A stretch of DNA of 64,000 nt. It comes from DAHUYF01 sp963838385 (GTDB lineage: Bacteria; Pseudomonadota; Alphaproteobacteria; ATCC43930; CGMCC-115725). Below, piece by piece: positions 39,649 to 49,492 of the stretch. The notes beneath the pieces are model-generated. The model did no database searches. It had not been told where the DNA came from and was given only the letters and a program-made list of their open reading frames with translations. The stretch is taken from the NCBI GenBank assembly GCA_963838385.1, contig CAWIRE010000006.1, forward strand, positions 558,001-622,000. Direction: 5' to 3'. A program made the translations under genes and the position numbers. Each line of letters opens with the position of its first letter. The first letter of the stretch is position 1.

Positions 39649-42600
39649 ATGACGAAGCGCGGCCACCCTGTCGAAAGAGCGCCCGGGGCGAACCCCGGAG
39701 CCCGGCGCGATACCGCCGCGCTGGCGATGGCCGCGCTCGACGGCATCGCCGATGCGTTCTACGCCGTCGATGCCGATTGGCGCATCGTCTATGTCAACCG
39801 CCGTGCGGCCGAGCTCGCCGGCGCCAGGCCCGAGGCGCTGCTCGGCGCCGTGCTCTGGGAGCGTTTTCCCGAGCTCATCGGCAGCGAGCAGGAGCGGCGC
39901 CTGCGCCAGGCGATGACCTCCGGCGGCGCGGTCGACTACGAGATCTTCTCGCCGGTCGCCGGGCGCTGGTTCGCCGTCCGGATCTGCCCGCTGGCCGAGG
40001 GCATCACGGGCGTCCATGCCCGCGATATCGACGACCGCAAGCTGGCGCTCGAGGCGCTGCAGCGCAGCGGCGACCATCTGCGCATCGCCATGGAGGCGGC
40101 CGGCTTCGGCATCTGGGACTACGACATGCTCACCGGCAAGCGCGCCTGGACGGATCAGGCCAAGGCGCTGATGGGCGTGCCGCCGGGAGCCCGGCCCAGC
40201 CTCGAGGTGCTCATCGCCGCGGTCCATCCCGACGACCGCGAGCGCGTTGCCGAGGCGCATCGCCGCTCGCACGACCCCGCCGGCGGCGGCGTCTATTCGG
40301 TCGAATATCGCGTGGCCGACGCCAGCCAGGGCGAGCGCTGGGTGGCGGCGCGCGGCCGCACCCTCTTCGACGCCGATCTCAGGCCGATCCGCATGATCGG
40401 CGTCACCCTCGACATCACCGAGCACAAGCGGCGCGAGCAGGCGCTGCGCGACAGCCAGCAGCGCTTCCAGGACATGCTCGAGGCGCTGCCGCAGATCGCC
40501 TTCGTCATCGGCACCGACGGCACCGCCGAATATTACAACCGGCGCTTCGTCGACTATGTCGGCCACGCGGTCGGCACCGATCCGGCCTCGCGTACCGCCC
40601 TCCAGCACCCCGACGACCAGGCGACCCTGATGAAGGCGCGGATGGAGGGCGCGTTCTACGGCCGCGATTACACCGTGGAGTGCCGCATCCGCCGTCATGA
40701 CGGCGCCTATCGCTGGCATGTCATCCATAATTCGCCGCTGCGGCGCGACGGCCGGATCGTCGCCTGGCTCGGCACCGCCATCGACATCGACGACATGCGC
40801 CAGGCGCAGGAGACGATGCGCCGGGTCAATGACGAGCTCGAGCGCCGCGTCGCCGAGCGCACGCGCGATCTCGCCGAGGCCAATCAGCGGCTGCGCGCCA
40901 GCGAGGAGAATATGCGCTCGCTCTTCGGCAAGGCGCCGGTGCCGATGCATTCGCTCGACGCCTTGCGCTGCCTGGTCAACGTCAACGAGCGCTGGCTCGA
41001 GCTGTTCGGCTATCGCCGCGAGGAGGTGATCGGTCGCCGCATGTCGGACTTCCACGCGCCGGGGCACGAGGCGCTGCACGACGAGCGCTGGGCGGAGGTG
41101 CTGCGCAGCGGCGCGCTGCGCGACGTTCGAGCGGCGCTTCGTCAAGAAATCGGGCGAGGTGTTCGACGCGCTCGTCTCGGTTCATCTCGAGCGCGACGCC
41201 CAAGGCGATTTCCTGCGCACCATCAGCACCACGGTCGACATCACCGCGCGCCGGCAGGCCGAGGAGGCGGTGCGCAGCGAGCGCCGGCTCTCCGAGCTGC
41301 TGATCGAGAGCGGCACCGACGGCATCATCGGCCTCGACAAGGAGATGCGCTACGTCGTCTGGAACCCGCGCATGGAGCGCGTCTCGGGCATGCCGCGCGA
41401 GACCGTGCTCGGGCGCGGCATCTTCGAGCGCCGCCCGGACTTTCTCGGCACGCCGATCGAGGCCGCCTGGCGCGCCACCATGGAAGGCCGGCGCAGCAGC
41501 CTGCGCGACCAGCCCTACGATTATCCGCCGCCGGGCACGAGCGGTTTCAGCGACATCAACTTCGCGCCGCTCTACGCCCCCGACCGCGGCATCATCGGCG
41601 GCTTCGCCTTCCTGCACGACACCACCGAGCGCCGGCGCATCGAGGAGCAGCTGCGCCAGTCGCAGAAGATGGAGGCGGTGGGCCAGCTCACCGGCGGCGT
41701 CGCCCATGATTTCAACAATCTGCTCACCGTCATCATGGGCAATCTCGACAACCTCCGGCAGCATCTGCCCGACAATCCCGAAGCCGCGCGCATGGCCGAG
41801 GCGATCAACCGCGCCGCCGGCCGTGCCGCCACCCTCACCCATCGCCTGCTCGCCTTCGCCCGCCGCCAGCCGCTCGAGCCCAAGCCGATCGACGTCAACA
41901 AGCTGGTCGCCGGCATGTCCGATCTGCTGCGCCGCTCGCTGGGCGAAGGCATCGTCATCGAGACCGTGCTCGCCGGCGGCCTCTGGCGCACGCTGGCCGA
42001 TCCGAACCAGCTCGAGAACGCGCTGCTCAACCTCGCCGTCAACGCGCGCGACGCCATGGCCGGCGGCGGCAAGCTCACGCTCGAGACCGCGAACGCCTTC
42101 CTCGACGAGACCTATGCCGAGGCGCATGAGGATCTCGCGCCCGGCCAGTACGTGATGATCGCCGTCTCCGACACCGGCAGCGGCATGACCCGCGACGTGG
42201 CGGAAAAGGCCTTCGAGCCCTTCTTCACCACCAAGGAGGTCGGCCAGGGCACCGGGCTCGGCCTGCCGCAGGTCTACGGCTTCGTCAAGCAGTCGGGCGG
42301 CCATGCGAAGATCTACAGCGAGCCCGGCGAAGGCACGACGGTGAAGCTCTATCTGCCGCGGCTGGTGGCGCAGGAGCCGGCCGCGGAGGGCGCCGCCGAG
42401 GTGCGGCCGCTGCCGGCGCGCATCGCCGGCGAGACCATCCTGGTGGTCGAGGACGACGAGGATGTCCGCAGCTACAGCGCCGACATCCTGCGCGGGCTGG
42501 GCTATGGCGTGGTCGAGGCGACGGCCGGCCACGACGCGCTGCGGCTGCTGGAGAGCCGGCCCGAGATCCGCCTGCTCTTCACCGATGTCGGGCTGCCCGG

Positions 42601-42811
42601 CGGGTTCAACGGCCGCGAGCTTGCCGACGAGGCGACGCGCCGCCGGCCCGGCCTCAAGGTGCTCTTCACCACCGGCTATGCGAGGAACGCCATCGTCCAT
42701 CAGGGCCGCCTCGACCCCGGCGTCGAGCTCATCGTCAAGCCCTTCACCGCCGCGGGCCTCGCGGCCAAGGTGAGGCAGGTGCTGCTGTCCGGGGAGATGC
42801 CGGGCGGCTGA
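39649..42811 (+). CDS. Multi-PAS hybrid histidine kinase, single frameshift at about 41125
   Basis: Soluble hybrid sensor kinase of about 1,053 residues once corrected. It has about five PAS domains ('AFYAVDADWRIVYVNRRAAEL', 'GIWDYDMLTGKRAWTDQAKAL', 'PQIAFVIGTDGTAEYYNRRF', 'PVPMHSLDALRCLVNVNERW', 'GTDGIIGLDKEMRYVVWNPR'). HisKA follows with phospho-acceptor 'GGVAHDFNNLL', HATPase_c with 'NLAVNARDAM', 'DTGSGM' and 'GTGLGLP', and a C-terminal receiver with 'LLFTDVGLPGG'. No membrane helix is visible. After codon GAC 41122-41124 an extra base breaks the fourth PAS; skipping it gives 'FERRFVKKSGEVFDALVSV'. Every other domain is intact, so a sequencing error is likely. Confidence 0.85.
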
Positions 42812-42895
42812 GCCGCGGCGCCACGCGTCAGCGGAGCGGGATCAGGACCCTGGTCCTCGCCGGGCGGCGTCGGATGCGATGGAAGCCGGCCGCCT

Positions 42896-43666
42896 CTACT
42901 CGGCGGCGTCCCGGACGATCTTGTCCAGCACCGTCCACACCCCGTCGAGCGCCTTCGCCATCGCCTCGGCGTCGCGCACCGTCTCCATCAAGAGATGCGG
43001 CTGACCGCGCAGCACCATCTGGGTGACGGCGAGCGATTCTTCGGCATGGCGCTCTTCGACGCCTTGCGAGAAACAGTCAGCGAAATACGGTTCTTTGACG
43101 ATGTCGGGGAAATGCGCCGCGAGCGCGCTGGCGAGCGCGCGCATCCAGTCGTCCGACATCACCTCGACCGCGCACCACGGACCCAGCGACCGGGCGTAGA
43201 GCAACGTCGTCCGCTGCACGAAGCGCGCCATGTCCTTGTCGAGATGGCGGCACAGCTGGGCCGGGGCGCCGAATTCCTCATCTTCGAGAAGACCTTTGGC
43301 ACCGATGTTCCGGAACGCTCTGGTCAGCTGATAGTGATGCGTATCGCCGCCCGGGAGCCCGTCATCGTCGATGAAAATCTGCAGCTTGCGCTTGCGCATC
43401 GCCGGGCTGTCGAGATGCGGAAGGTAATAGACCGCCGCGCGGGTCGCATGCATGGCCGATTGATAGACCAGATGCAGCCTTCCCAGCAGCATGGGATCGC
43501 GCGCGACCGAAGCGGGCAGCGCCGCCAGGCGACTGAAAAACGGCATCCGCGACGGAAGATGCTTGGCCGCGATGGCGGCAATTCGATCGGGGAACTCCTC
43601 GACGGGCTCGCGCACGGGCGCGGTTCCGGCCTGTCGCTCATCCAGGATGCTGTGGAGATTGATCAT
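42896..43666 (-). CDS. Heme-oxygenase-fold (TenA/PqqC/diiron oxidase-like) protein
   Basis: A 256-residue all-helical protein resembling the iron-containing redox-enzyme group of the heme-oxygenase-like fold. Candidate metal ligands are His in 'VYQSAMHATRA', Glu/Asp in 'AVEVMSDDWMRAL' and Glu/His in 'GVEERHAEESLAV', but the assignment is by eye. It lies alone on the minus strand and diverges from an MFS exporter, with a 253-bp AT-richer gap. That pairing fits a small-molecule biosynthesis and export unit, which is inference. Confidence 0.6.
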   Translation of the reverse strand: MINLHSILDERQAGTAPVREPVEEFPDRIAAIAAKHLPSRMPFFSRLAALPASVARDPMLLGRLHLVYQSAMHATRAAVYYLPHLDSPAMRKRKLQIFIDDDGLPGGDTHHYQLTRAFRNIGAKGLLEDEEFGAPAQLCRHLDKDMARFVQRTTLLYARSLGPWCAVEVMSDDWMRALASALAAHFPDIVKEPYFADCFSQGVEERHAEESLAVTQMVLRGQPHLLMETVRDAEAMAKALDGVWTVLDKIVRDAAE

Positions 43667-43919
43667 GTGCTATTTTCCCACCCCGTTCGCGCTCAACTCC
43701 GCAAAGAAGCGATGCGCTCCTCGAAAATCCTGAACCGTTCAATACTACAATGCCACATCGTTCCTGCCTGTTCCAGACCCTGCTACTTAATTGTCGCCGA
43801 TTTCATTATTTTGGATGTTCCGCGTCAGGAAGACGACAGGCATCGCCTCGTTCTCCGATTTGATTGAGACACTTTTTTTGCACCGCGGGATATGCGTCTT
43901 GTCTTGCGGACAGGGGACA

Positions 43920-45098
43920 ATGGGAATGGGATCGTTCGCCAAGCTCGCGGCCGGCTGGTGCACCTTGTTCGTCGTCGGCACCGATCTGTTCGTCGTTTCT
44001 CCGCTCCTGCCGATGATCGGCGCCGACTACGACATCTCGCCGGCGCTGGCCGGCCTCGGCGTCACGGTGTTTGCCGCCGCCTATATGGTGGTTGCCCCGG
44101 TTCTCGGTCATGTCGCCGATCGACTGGGTCGCGGCAGGACGCTGTTCTGGTGTCTTCTCGCCTTTGGCGCCGCCAATCTGTTGACGGCCGGCTCGCTTGC
44201 CTTCGCGTGGTTCCTGGCGGCGAGGTTCCTGGCCGGCGCCGCGGCGGCCGGGATCTCGCCCGCGGTCTATGCCGTCATCGGCGATGCCGCTCCGGCGGAG
44301 CGGCGCGCGACCTGGTTGGCCATCGTGGTCTCGGGCCTGCTCAGCGCGCTGGCGCTGGGGGCGCCGATCGGCACGATGGTCGCCGCGGCGTTCGGCTGGT
44401 CGATGGTGTTCGTGGCGCTCGCCGGCCTCAGCCTGGTCCTCGCCGGCGCGAATTACGGTCTGTGGCCAGGCGCCGAGCGCGCCGGCGGCTCGGCCGGCCT
44501 CCCGCGTCAGGCCCTCGGCGCCTTGCTTCTCGCACGGCGGATGTCGCCGACCGTCGTGTGGAGCGCGGCGCTCTATGGCGTCTATACCTATCTCGGCGCC
44601 GGCCTCGCGGAGCTCGGCTTCTCCACCGCGCAGATTGCTCGTACGATCCTGGTTTACGGCGGCTGCGCGTTTGCCGGGACGCTGGTTGGCGGGCGCGCGG
44701 CCGATCGTTTCGGAGCGAAGAAAACCGCGGTATCCTGCGTTGCCGGTCTGGGCGTCTGCTTTCTGCTGCTCCGCCTGGCGCTGCCCGACCGCTATCTGGT
44801 CGAGGTGATCTTGGGCCTCGCCTCGCTGGCCGCCCAGATGTTCTTCCCCGCCCAGCAAGCCGGTCTGGCCGCCGATTTCCCGGCGCGGCGCGCGACCGTT
44901 CTTGCCTGGAACAACAGCGCGCTCTTCATCGGCATCGCGCTCGGATCCCTGGTCGGCGGCGCGGCGGTGGCCAGCGCGGGATTCGCGGCCGACGTGACGA
45001 TCTGCGCCGGGATCGCCCTTGCCGGCGGGCTCGTCAACTGGATCGCCGTGCCCGGTCCGGTCCGCTATCGGGCCGAGCGGACAGGGCATGGCGGGTGA
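43920..45098 (+). CDS. MFS transporter (DHA1-like exporter)
   Basis: A 392-residue membrane protein with 12 predicted helices. Motif A is visible as 'GHVADRLGRGRTL' between helices 2 and 3; helix 1 is 'GWCTLFVVGTDLFVVSPLLPMIG' and motif C lies near 'SGLLSALALGAPIG'. ATG 43920 (AGGGGAC upstream) is chosen over a 43-residue upstream extension that is unlike the family. It diverges from the heme-oxygenase-fold gene. The substrate is unknown. Confidence 0.85.
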   Translation: MGMGSFAKLAAGWCTLFVVGTDLFVVSPLLPMIGADYDISPALAGLGVTVFAAAYMVVAPVLGHVADRLGRGRTLFWCLLAFGAANLLTAGSLAFAWFLAARFLAGAAAAGISPAVYAVIGDAAPAERRATWLAIVVSGLLSALALGAPIGTMVAAAFGWSMVFVALAGLSLVLAGANYGLWPGAERAGGSAGLPRQALGALLLARRMSPTVVWSAALYGVYTYLGAGLAELGFSTAQIARTILVYGGCAFAGTLVGGRAADRFGAKKTAVSCVAGLGVCFLLLRLALPDRYLVEVILGLASLAAQMFFPAQQAGLAADFPARRATVLAWNNSALFIGIALGSLVGGAAVASAGFAADVTICAGIALAGGLVNWIAVPGPVRYRAERTGHGG

Positions 45099-45129
45099 CC
45101 AGGCCCGCGGACGGCGCCGGGGCTTGGGG

Positions 45130-47610
45130 CTATTCGTTCATCGCATGCGGCAACCGGCTTCCCGGCAGCGCCTCGAGCTCGCCTCCGGCCAGCGCGCGGT
45201 TGATGCTTGCGACCAGCTCCTGGATATCGAACGGCTTCTTGAGAAACTGCGAGTTTGCTAGGGATACATCGCCGGCCGTGACGTTGGCCGCGCCGGTGAT
45301 CAAGATGACGGGCAGGCCCGGCGAGGTCTGGCGCGCCTTCATGATCAGTTCCGGTCCGGTCATCGACGGCATCGCCAGATCGGTGATCATCAGATCGATG
45401 TCGCCCTCCTGCTCGAGCGCCCTCAAGGCGGCGTGACCGTCCTCCGCGTCCACGACGTCGTAGCCGAGGTCGCTCAGCAGCGAGCTGACAAAGCTGCGGA
45501 CTTCCGGATCGTCATCGACGACGAGCACCGTGGAAGCCAGGGATTCCGGCTCGACGTTCGCTTCGGCGCCGACGGGGCGTCGCTCGGCGAGCAGCAGGGC
45601 CTCGGGGGTCGCGCGCGGGAAAAACATGCTGACCGTGGTGCCGTGATCGAGGCGGGTATCGATGCTCACGGAGCCGCCGCACCGCCTGACCAGGCCATAG
45701 ACCATGCTCAGTCCCAGCCCGGTCCCTTTGCCGAGGCCCTTGGTCGTGAAGAACGGCTCGAACACCTTGGTGCGGACTTCCTCGCTCATGCCGGTGCCGG
45801 TGTCGGCAACCGAGACCATGACGCAATCATCCGTCATATCCACCGGCAGACGCGGATCGCCCGCCGGAATATTGGCGGTGCTGATGGTCAGGCAGCCGCC
45901 GCTCGGCATCGCGTCCCGCGCGTTGATCGCCAAATTCAGCACGGCCAGTTCGAGCTGGCTGGCCTCGCCCATGGCCTTCCACAATCCCTTCTCGAGTTTC
46001 AGCTCGGTGCGGATGATCGAGGTTATCGATCGCTTCAGCAGCTCCTGGCTGTTTTCGAGCGCGCTGTTCACGTCGATGGGATCCAGCTGAAGGCGCTGGC
46101 GGCGCGAGAAGGTCAGGAGATCGCCGACCAGTCTTGCGCCGCGCTTGCCGGCCCGTGTCGCCGTGTCGAGCGCTCCCAGAATCCGGTGGTCCTTGACGCG
46201 GCGACGCGCGATCTCGAGATTGCCCAGGATCGCGGTGAGCAGGTTGTTGAAGTCGTGCGCGATGCCGCTGGTCAACTGACCGATCGCCTCGATTTTTTGC
46301 GCATGCAGCAGATCCGCCTGGATGCGCTCGCGCTCCCTGATCTCGGCCTTGAGCTGCTGGTTCGCCTGAGCCAGCTCGTTCGTGCGCAGCACGACGCGAT
46401 CTTCGAGCGACGCGTTCAGCTGCCGGAGCGTCTCCTCCGCCAGCATCCGCGCCTTGGCGTCGGCCGCCAACGCGTCCGCCATGTCGTTGAAGGCGATGCC
46501 GAGACGGCTGATCTCGGTCCCGGAATCCTGCACCGGAACCCGGGCCTCATAGTCCCCCTTGCTCCACTTGCTGGCGCCCTCGAGCAGGGCCTCGATGGGT
46601 CGCCGGATGAAAATGCGGCCGCCATACCAAGCCGCGGTGATCGCCAGCAGGAATCCCAGAAGGATGAGGCCGATGCCGCGTCTCGTGGCATCGTCGATCG
46701 GCGTGAACGCCTCCGATTTCGTCTGGCCGGCGCTGAGAAACAGGTCATAGGGCGGCAGCTTGACCGGCACATAGCCGAAGATCCGGGTTATGCCGTCGAC
46801 GCCGACGGCTTCCTCCCACCCCGTCGTGTCCCCGTCCATGATCGCTTCGTGGGTCCGGCGCATGTTCTTGCCGATCAGCTTCTCCGGATGCGGCAGCCGC
46901 GCGATGATGTTGCCCTCGCGGTCGGCGATCAGGATCGATTGATCCGGCGTCAGCTTCCTGTCCTTGAGATGCTCGGAAAGCCAATCGAGATCCAGCGCGG
47001 CGAACACGACGCCCGCCGAGCGTCCCGCGTCGTCGTAGAAGCGGTGAGCGAATTGAATCGACTTCTGGCCGGTCTGCGGATCGACCCAGTAATTGCCGAC
47101 GGCGACTTCCAGATCGCCCTTCAGCGCCATGGCTCGCTTGAAAAACGCCTGGTCTGCAACAGAAGTGTAGGATCTCGGCGAGCTCGAGCAGAAGATGTTG
47201 CCCTGCCCATCCGTGGCGGCGATGAGATTGTAGCTCAGGTAGCTCTGCTTCAGGCTGGCGAAGAGCGCGCTGCAGGCGCGGGCATCGCGCTGCTTCACGA
47301 CGGACAGCTGGCCGAGCGCCAGCAGCAGCTGGCGGGCGCCTTCGCGCAACTCGCCCATTTCGTGGCCGAATTGCGTGGTGATCTGCACGACCTCGTGCCG
47401 GATCTCGGCTTCCCGCGCTTTCCTCAGGTCGTACTCGTTGTAAGCCTGGATCCCGAGCGCCGGAAGGACGGCGATGAACACCAGCAGGAACATGCGGAAG
47501 GTCAGCGGCATCCGTCGCAGGCGCGCGACCACGCCGGCGATCCGGTGCCGGGGGGCAATCTTGGCGAAGGTCTCGACGTCGCTGGCGGCCGGCGTCTTCA
47601 TGCCCGTCAT
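45130..47610 (-). CDS. Membrane-bound Cache-HAMP hybrid histidine kinase
   Basis: An 826-residue kinase. Membrane helices at about 37-57 and 325-345 flank a periplasmic Cache sensor ('AATDGQGNIFCSSS', 'VAVGNYWVDPQTGQKSIQFAH', 'ILIADREGNIIARLPHP'). Then come HAMP, HisKA ('SGIAHDFNNLL'), HATPase_c ('NLAINARDAM', 'DTGTGM', 'GTGLGLSM') and a C-terminal receiver ('DLMITDLAMPSM'). It is divergent from a single-domain response regulator (47866), a likely partner. Confidence 0.92.
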   Translation of the reverse strand: MTGMKTPAASDVETFAKIAPRHRIAGVVARLRRMPLTFRMFLLVFIAVLPALGIQAYNEYDLRKAREAEIRHEVVQITTQFGHEMGELREGARQLLLALGQLSVVKQRDARACSALFASLKQSYLSYNLIAATDGQGNIFCSSSPRSYTSVADQAFFKRAMALKGDLEVAVGNYWVDPQTGQKSIQFAHRFYDDAGRSAGVVFAALDLDWLSEHLKDRKLTPDQSILIADREGNIIARLPHPEKLIGKNMRRTHEAIMDGDTTGWEEAVGVDGITRIFGYVPVKLPPYDLFLSAGQTKSEAFTPIDDATRRGIGLILLGFLLAITAAWYGGRIFIRRPIEALLEGASKWSKGDYEARVPVQDSGTEISRLGIAFNDMADALAADAKARMLAEETLRQLNASLEDRVVLRTNELAQANQQLKAEIRERERIQADLLHAQKIEAIGQLTSGIAHDFNNLLTAILGNLEIARRRVKDHRILGALDTATRAGKRGARLVGDLLTFSRRQRLQLDPIDVNSALENSQELLKRSITSIIRTELKLEKGLWKAMGEASQLELAVLNLAINARDAMPSGGCLTISTANIPAGDPRLPVDMTDDCVMVSVADTGTGMSEEVRTKVFEPFFTTKGLGKGTGLGLSMVYGLVRRCGGSVSIDTRLDHGTTVSMFFPRATPEALLLAERRPVGAEANVEPESLASTVLVVDDDPEVRSFVSSLLSDLGYDVVDAEDGHAALRALEQEGDIDLMITDLAMPSMTGPELIMKARQTSPGLPVILITGAANVTAGDVSLANSQFLKKPFDIQELVASINRALAGGELEALPGSRLPHAMNE

Positions 47611-47865
47611 CGCCTCCCCATGGCTTCTATGATCAGGCGATCATGATACATTATAACACTTAATTGCGTGAAACGAGTGCGCCTTCTCCTGGCAATTATG
47701 ACCCCAGGATTGTGCAATTTTGCTAACCATGCTGTAACTAGTATGAGCATAGATGGCTTGAAAATGAAGCGTGGCGGCAATCCTGGCAAGGGCCGATGAA
47801 GCGCGACGCTGCGATGCTGAGCCGGTCGAGGGTATCGCGCCTCGGCCGCCGCTGAAAGGCTCTTA

Positions 47866-48288
47866 ATGGCCAAGGTCCTTGTAATTGAGGATGATCCCGA
47901 GGTTCGTCAGACTCTCACCTACATCCTTGAGGATGAAGGACATACCGTTATCCTCGCCGAGGACGGCGCCAAGGGGATCAAGAAGTTCGCGAGCGACCAC
48001 CCGGACCTGGTGATCACCGATGTCTTCATGCCCAACCAGGAGGGCTTCCAGACGATGCGCGAGATCCTGGCGCTGAAGCCGGAAGCCAAGATCATCGCGG
48101 CCTCGGCCGGTTTCGGTCCCTCCTCCTCCCGCGGCGGCGATAAGAGAGATTTCTACCTCCGGATGGCCCAGCAATTGGGCGCAACCGAGACCATTGCCAA
48201 ACCCTTTGAAATCGACGACCTCATCCGGCGCGTGAAGCGCTGCCTGGCCGGCGGCCCTCCGGCCGCTTCGCGGTCCACGCCCCGCTGA
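47866..48288 (+). CDS. Single-domain response regulator (CheY-like)
   Basis: A 140-residue receiver-only protein. Acidic pocket 'VIEDDPEVR', phospho-acceptor Asp in 'DLVITDVFMPNQEG' (about 52), Lys in 'ETIAKPFEIDDL'. No output domain; it may relay phosphate to or from the divergent hybrid kinase. The insertion 'GFGPSSSRGGDKRDFY' is longer than in CheY. Confidence 0.92.
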   Translation: MAKVLVIEDDPEVRQTLTYILEDEGHTVILAEDGAKGIKKFASDHPDLVITDVFMPNQEGFQTMREILALKPEAKIIAASAGFGPSSSRGGDKRDFYLRMAQQLGATETIAKPFEIDDLIRRVKRCLAGGPPAASRSTPR

Positions 48289-48430
48289 GCCGCCGGCGCG
48301 GCTCGGCGGGCCGCCGATAATTCCCCGACGCTGCAAAACCGGCCCCGGCGTGCTAAAAGCCCGTCCTGTGCCCGGGGAGAGCCCGGGTCACGCACTCGCC
48401 TCGCCCTTCCCTTTTGCCAGCCGCGACATC

Positions 48431-49378
48431 ATGAACGACCTCGATCTCTCGACCCGCGCCGCCATCGATGCGGTGATCGCCGGGCTGGCGCGGGCCGGCT
48501 ATATCTGCAGCCGCCAGATCGCCACCGCCGTCTTCCTGGCGCAGCATCTGCAGAAGCCGATCCTGGTCGAAGGTCCCGCCGGGGTCGGCAAGACCGAACT
48601 CGCCAAGGCCACGTCCGCGCTGCTCGGCCTGCCGCTCATCCGCATGCAATGCTATGAGGGCCTCGACGAGGCCAAGGCGCTCTACGAGTGGAAATACGCC
48701 AAGCAGCTCCTCTACACCCAGATCCTCCGGGACCGGCTGGGCGAGGAGCTGAATGGGGTCAAGAGCCTGAGCGCCGCCTTGAAGCGCCTGCAGGGCGCCG
48801 GCGACATCTTCTTCTCCGAGCAGTTCCTCGAGCCGCGGCCGCTGCTGCGCGCCTTGCAGCAGCCGGCGGGCGCGGTGCTGCTGGTCGACGAGGTCGACAA
48901 ATCCGACCAGGAGTTCGAGGCCTTCCTGCTCGAGATCCTCTCGGACTACCAGGTCACGGTGCCGGAGATCGGCACCATCCGCGCGCCGGTCCCGCCCTTC
49001 GTCGTGCTCACCTCCAACAATGCGCGCGATCTCGGCGACGCGCTGAAGCGGCGCTGCCTCCATCTCCATATCGGCTTCCCCGAGCCCCGGCTCGAGGAGC
49101 GCATCATCGAGGTCAAGGTGCCCGGCGTCTCGGCGGCCCTGCGCCGCGAGATCGTCGCCCTCGTCCAGCAGCTGCGCCGCCAGGATCTGCGCAAGCTGCC
49201 CTCGGTCAGCGAGACCATCGACTGGGCCCGCGTGCTGCTGCTGCTCCATGCCGAGCATCTCGAGGCCGAGCTGGTGCGGGATACCTTGAACGTGCTGCTG
49301 AAATTCGAAGGCGACGTGCAGGCGGTCGAGAGCAAGCTCCCCGCGCTCACCGAGGCGGCGCGGCGCGAGGCGCTGTGA
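48431..49378 (+). CDS. MoxR-type AAA+ ATPase
   Basis: A 315-residue AAA+ chaperone. Walker A 'VEGPAGVGKTELAKA' (about 41-55), Walker B 'AVLLVDEVDKSDQEF' and sensor 1 'VVLTSNNARDLGDALKRRCLHL'. MoxR proteins usually act with a VWA-domain protein in cofactor insertion; the CoxD/CoxE pair of CO dehydrogenase is one example. The matching VWA gene is 1.5 kb downstream, beyond an IS4 insertion. ATG 48431 is chosen over a 27-residue extension. Confidence 0.9.
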   Translation: MNDLDLSTRAAIDAVIAGLARAGYICSRQIATAVFLAQHLQKPILVEGPAGVGKTELAKATSALLGLPLIRMQCYEGLDEAKALYEWKYAKQLLYTQILRDRLGEELNGVKSLSAALKRLQGAGDIFFSEQFLEPRPLLRALQQPAGAVLLVDEVDKSDQEFEAFLLEILSDYQVTVPEIGTIRAPVPPFVVLTSNNARDLGDALKRRCLHLHIGFPEPRLEERIIEVKVPGVSAALRREIVALVQQLRRQDLRKLPSVSETIDWARVLLLLHAEHLEAELVRDTLNVLLKFEGDVQAVESKLPALTEAARREAL

Positions 49379-49492
49379 GGGGCCGGTGAAATGACTCCCC
49401 TCCATCGTCATGCCCGGGCCGGCCGAAGGCCGAGTCCCGGGCATCCACGTCTTGCAACGAGCGCGCCGCAAGACGTGGATGCGCGGGACAAG

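Noticed and set aside
43787..43981. A 64-codon minus-strand frame in the gap before the MFS gene
   Set aside because: No ribosome site, overlaps the MFS start and promoter region, and shows no domain.
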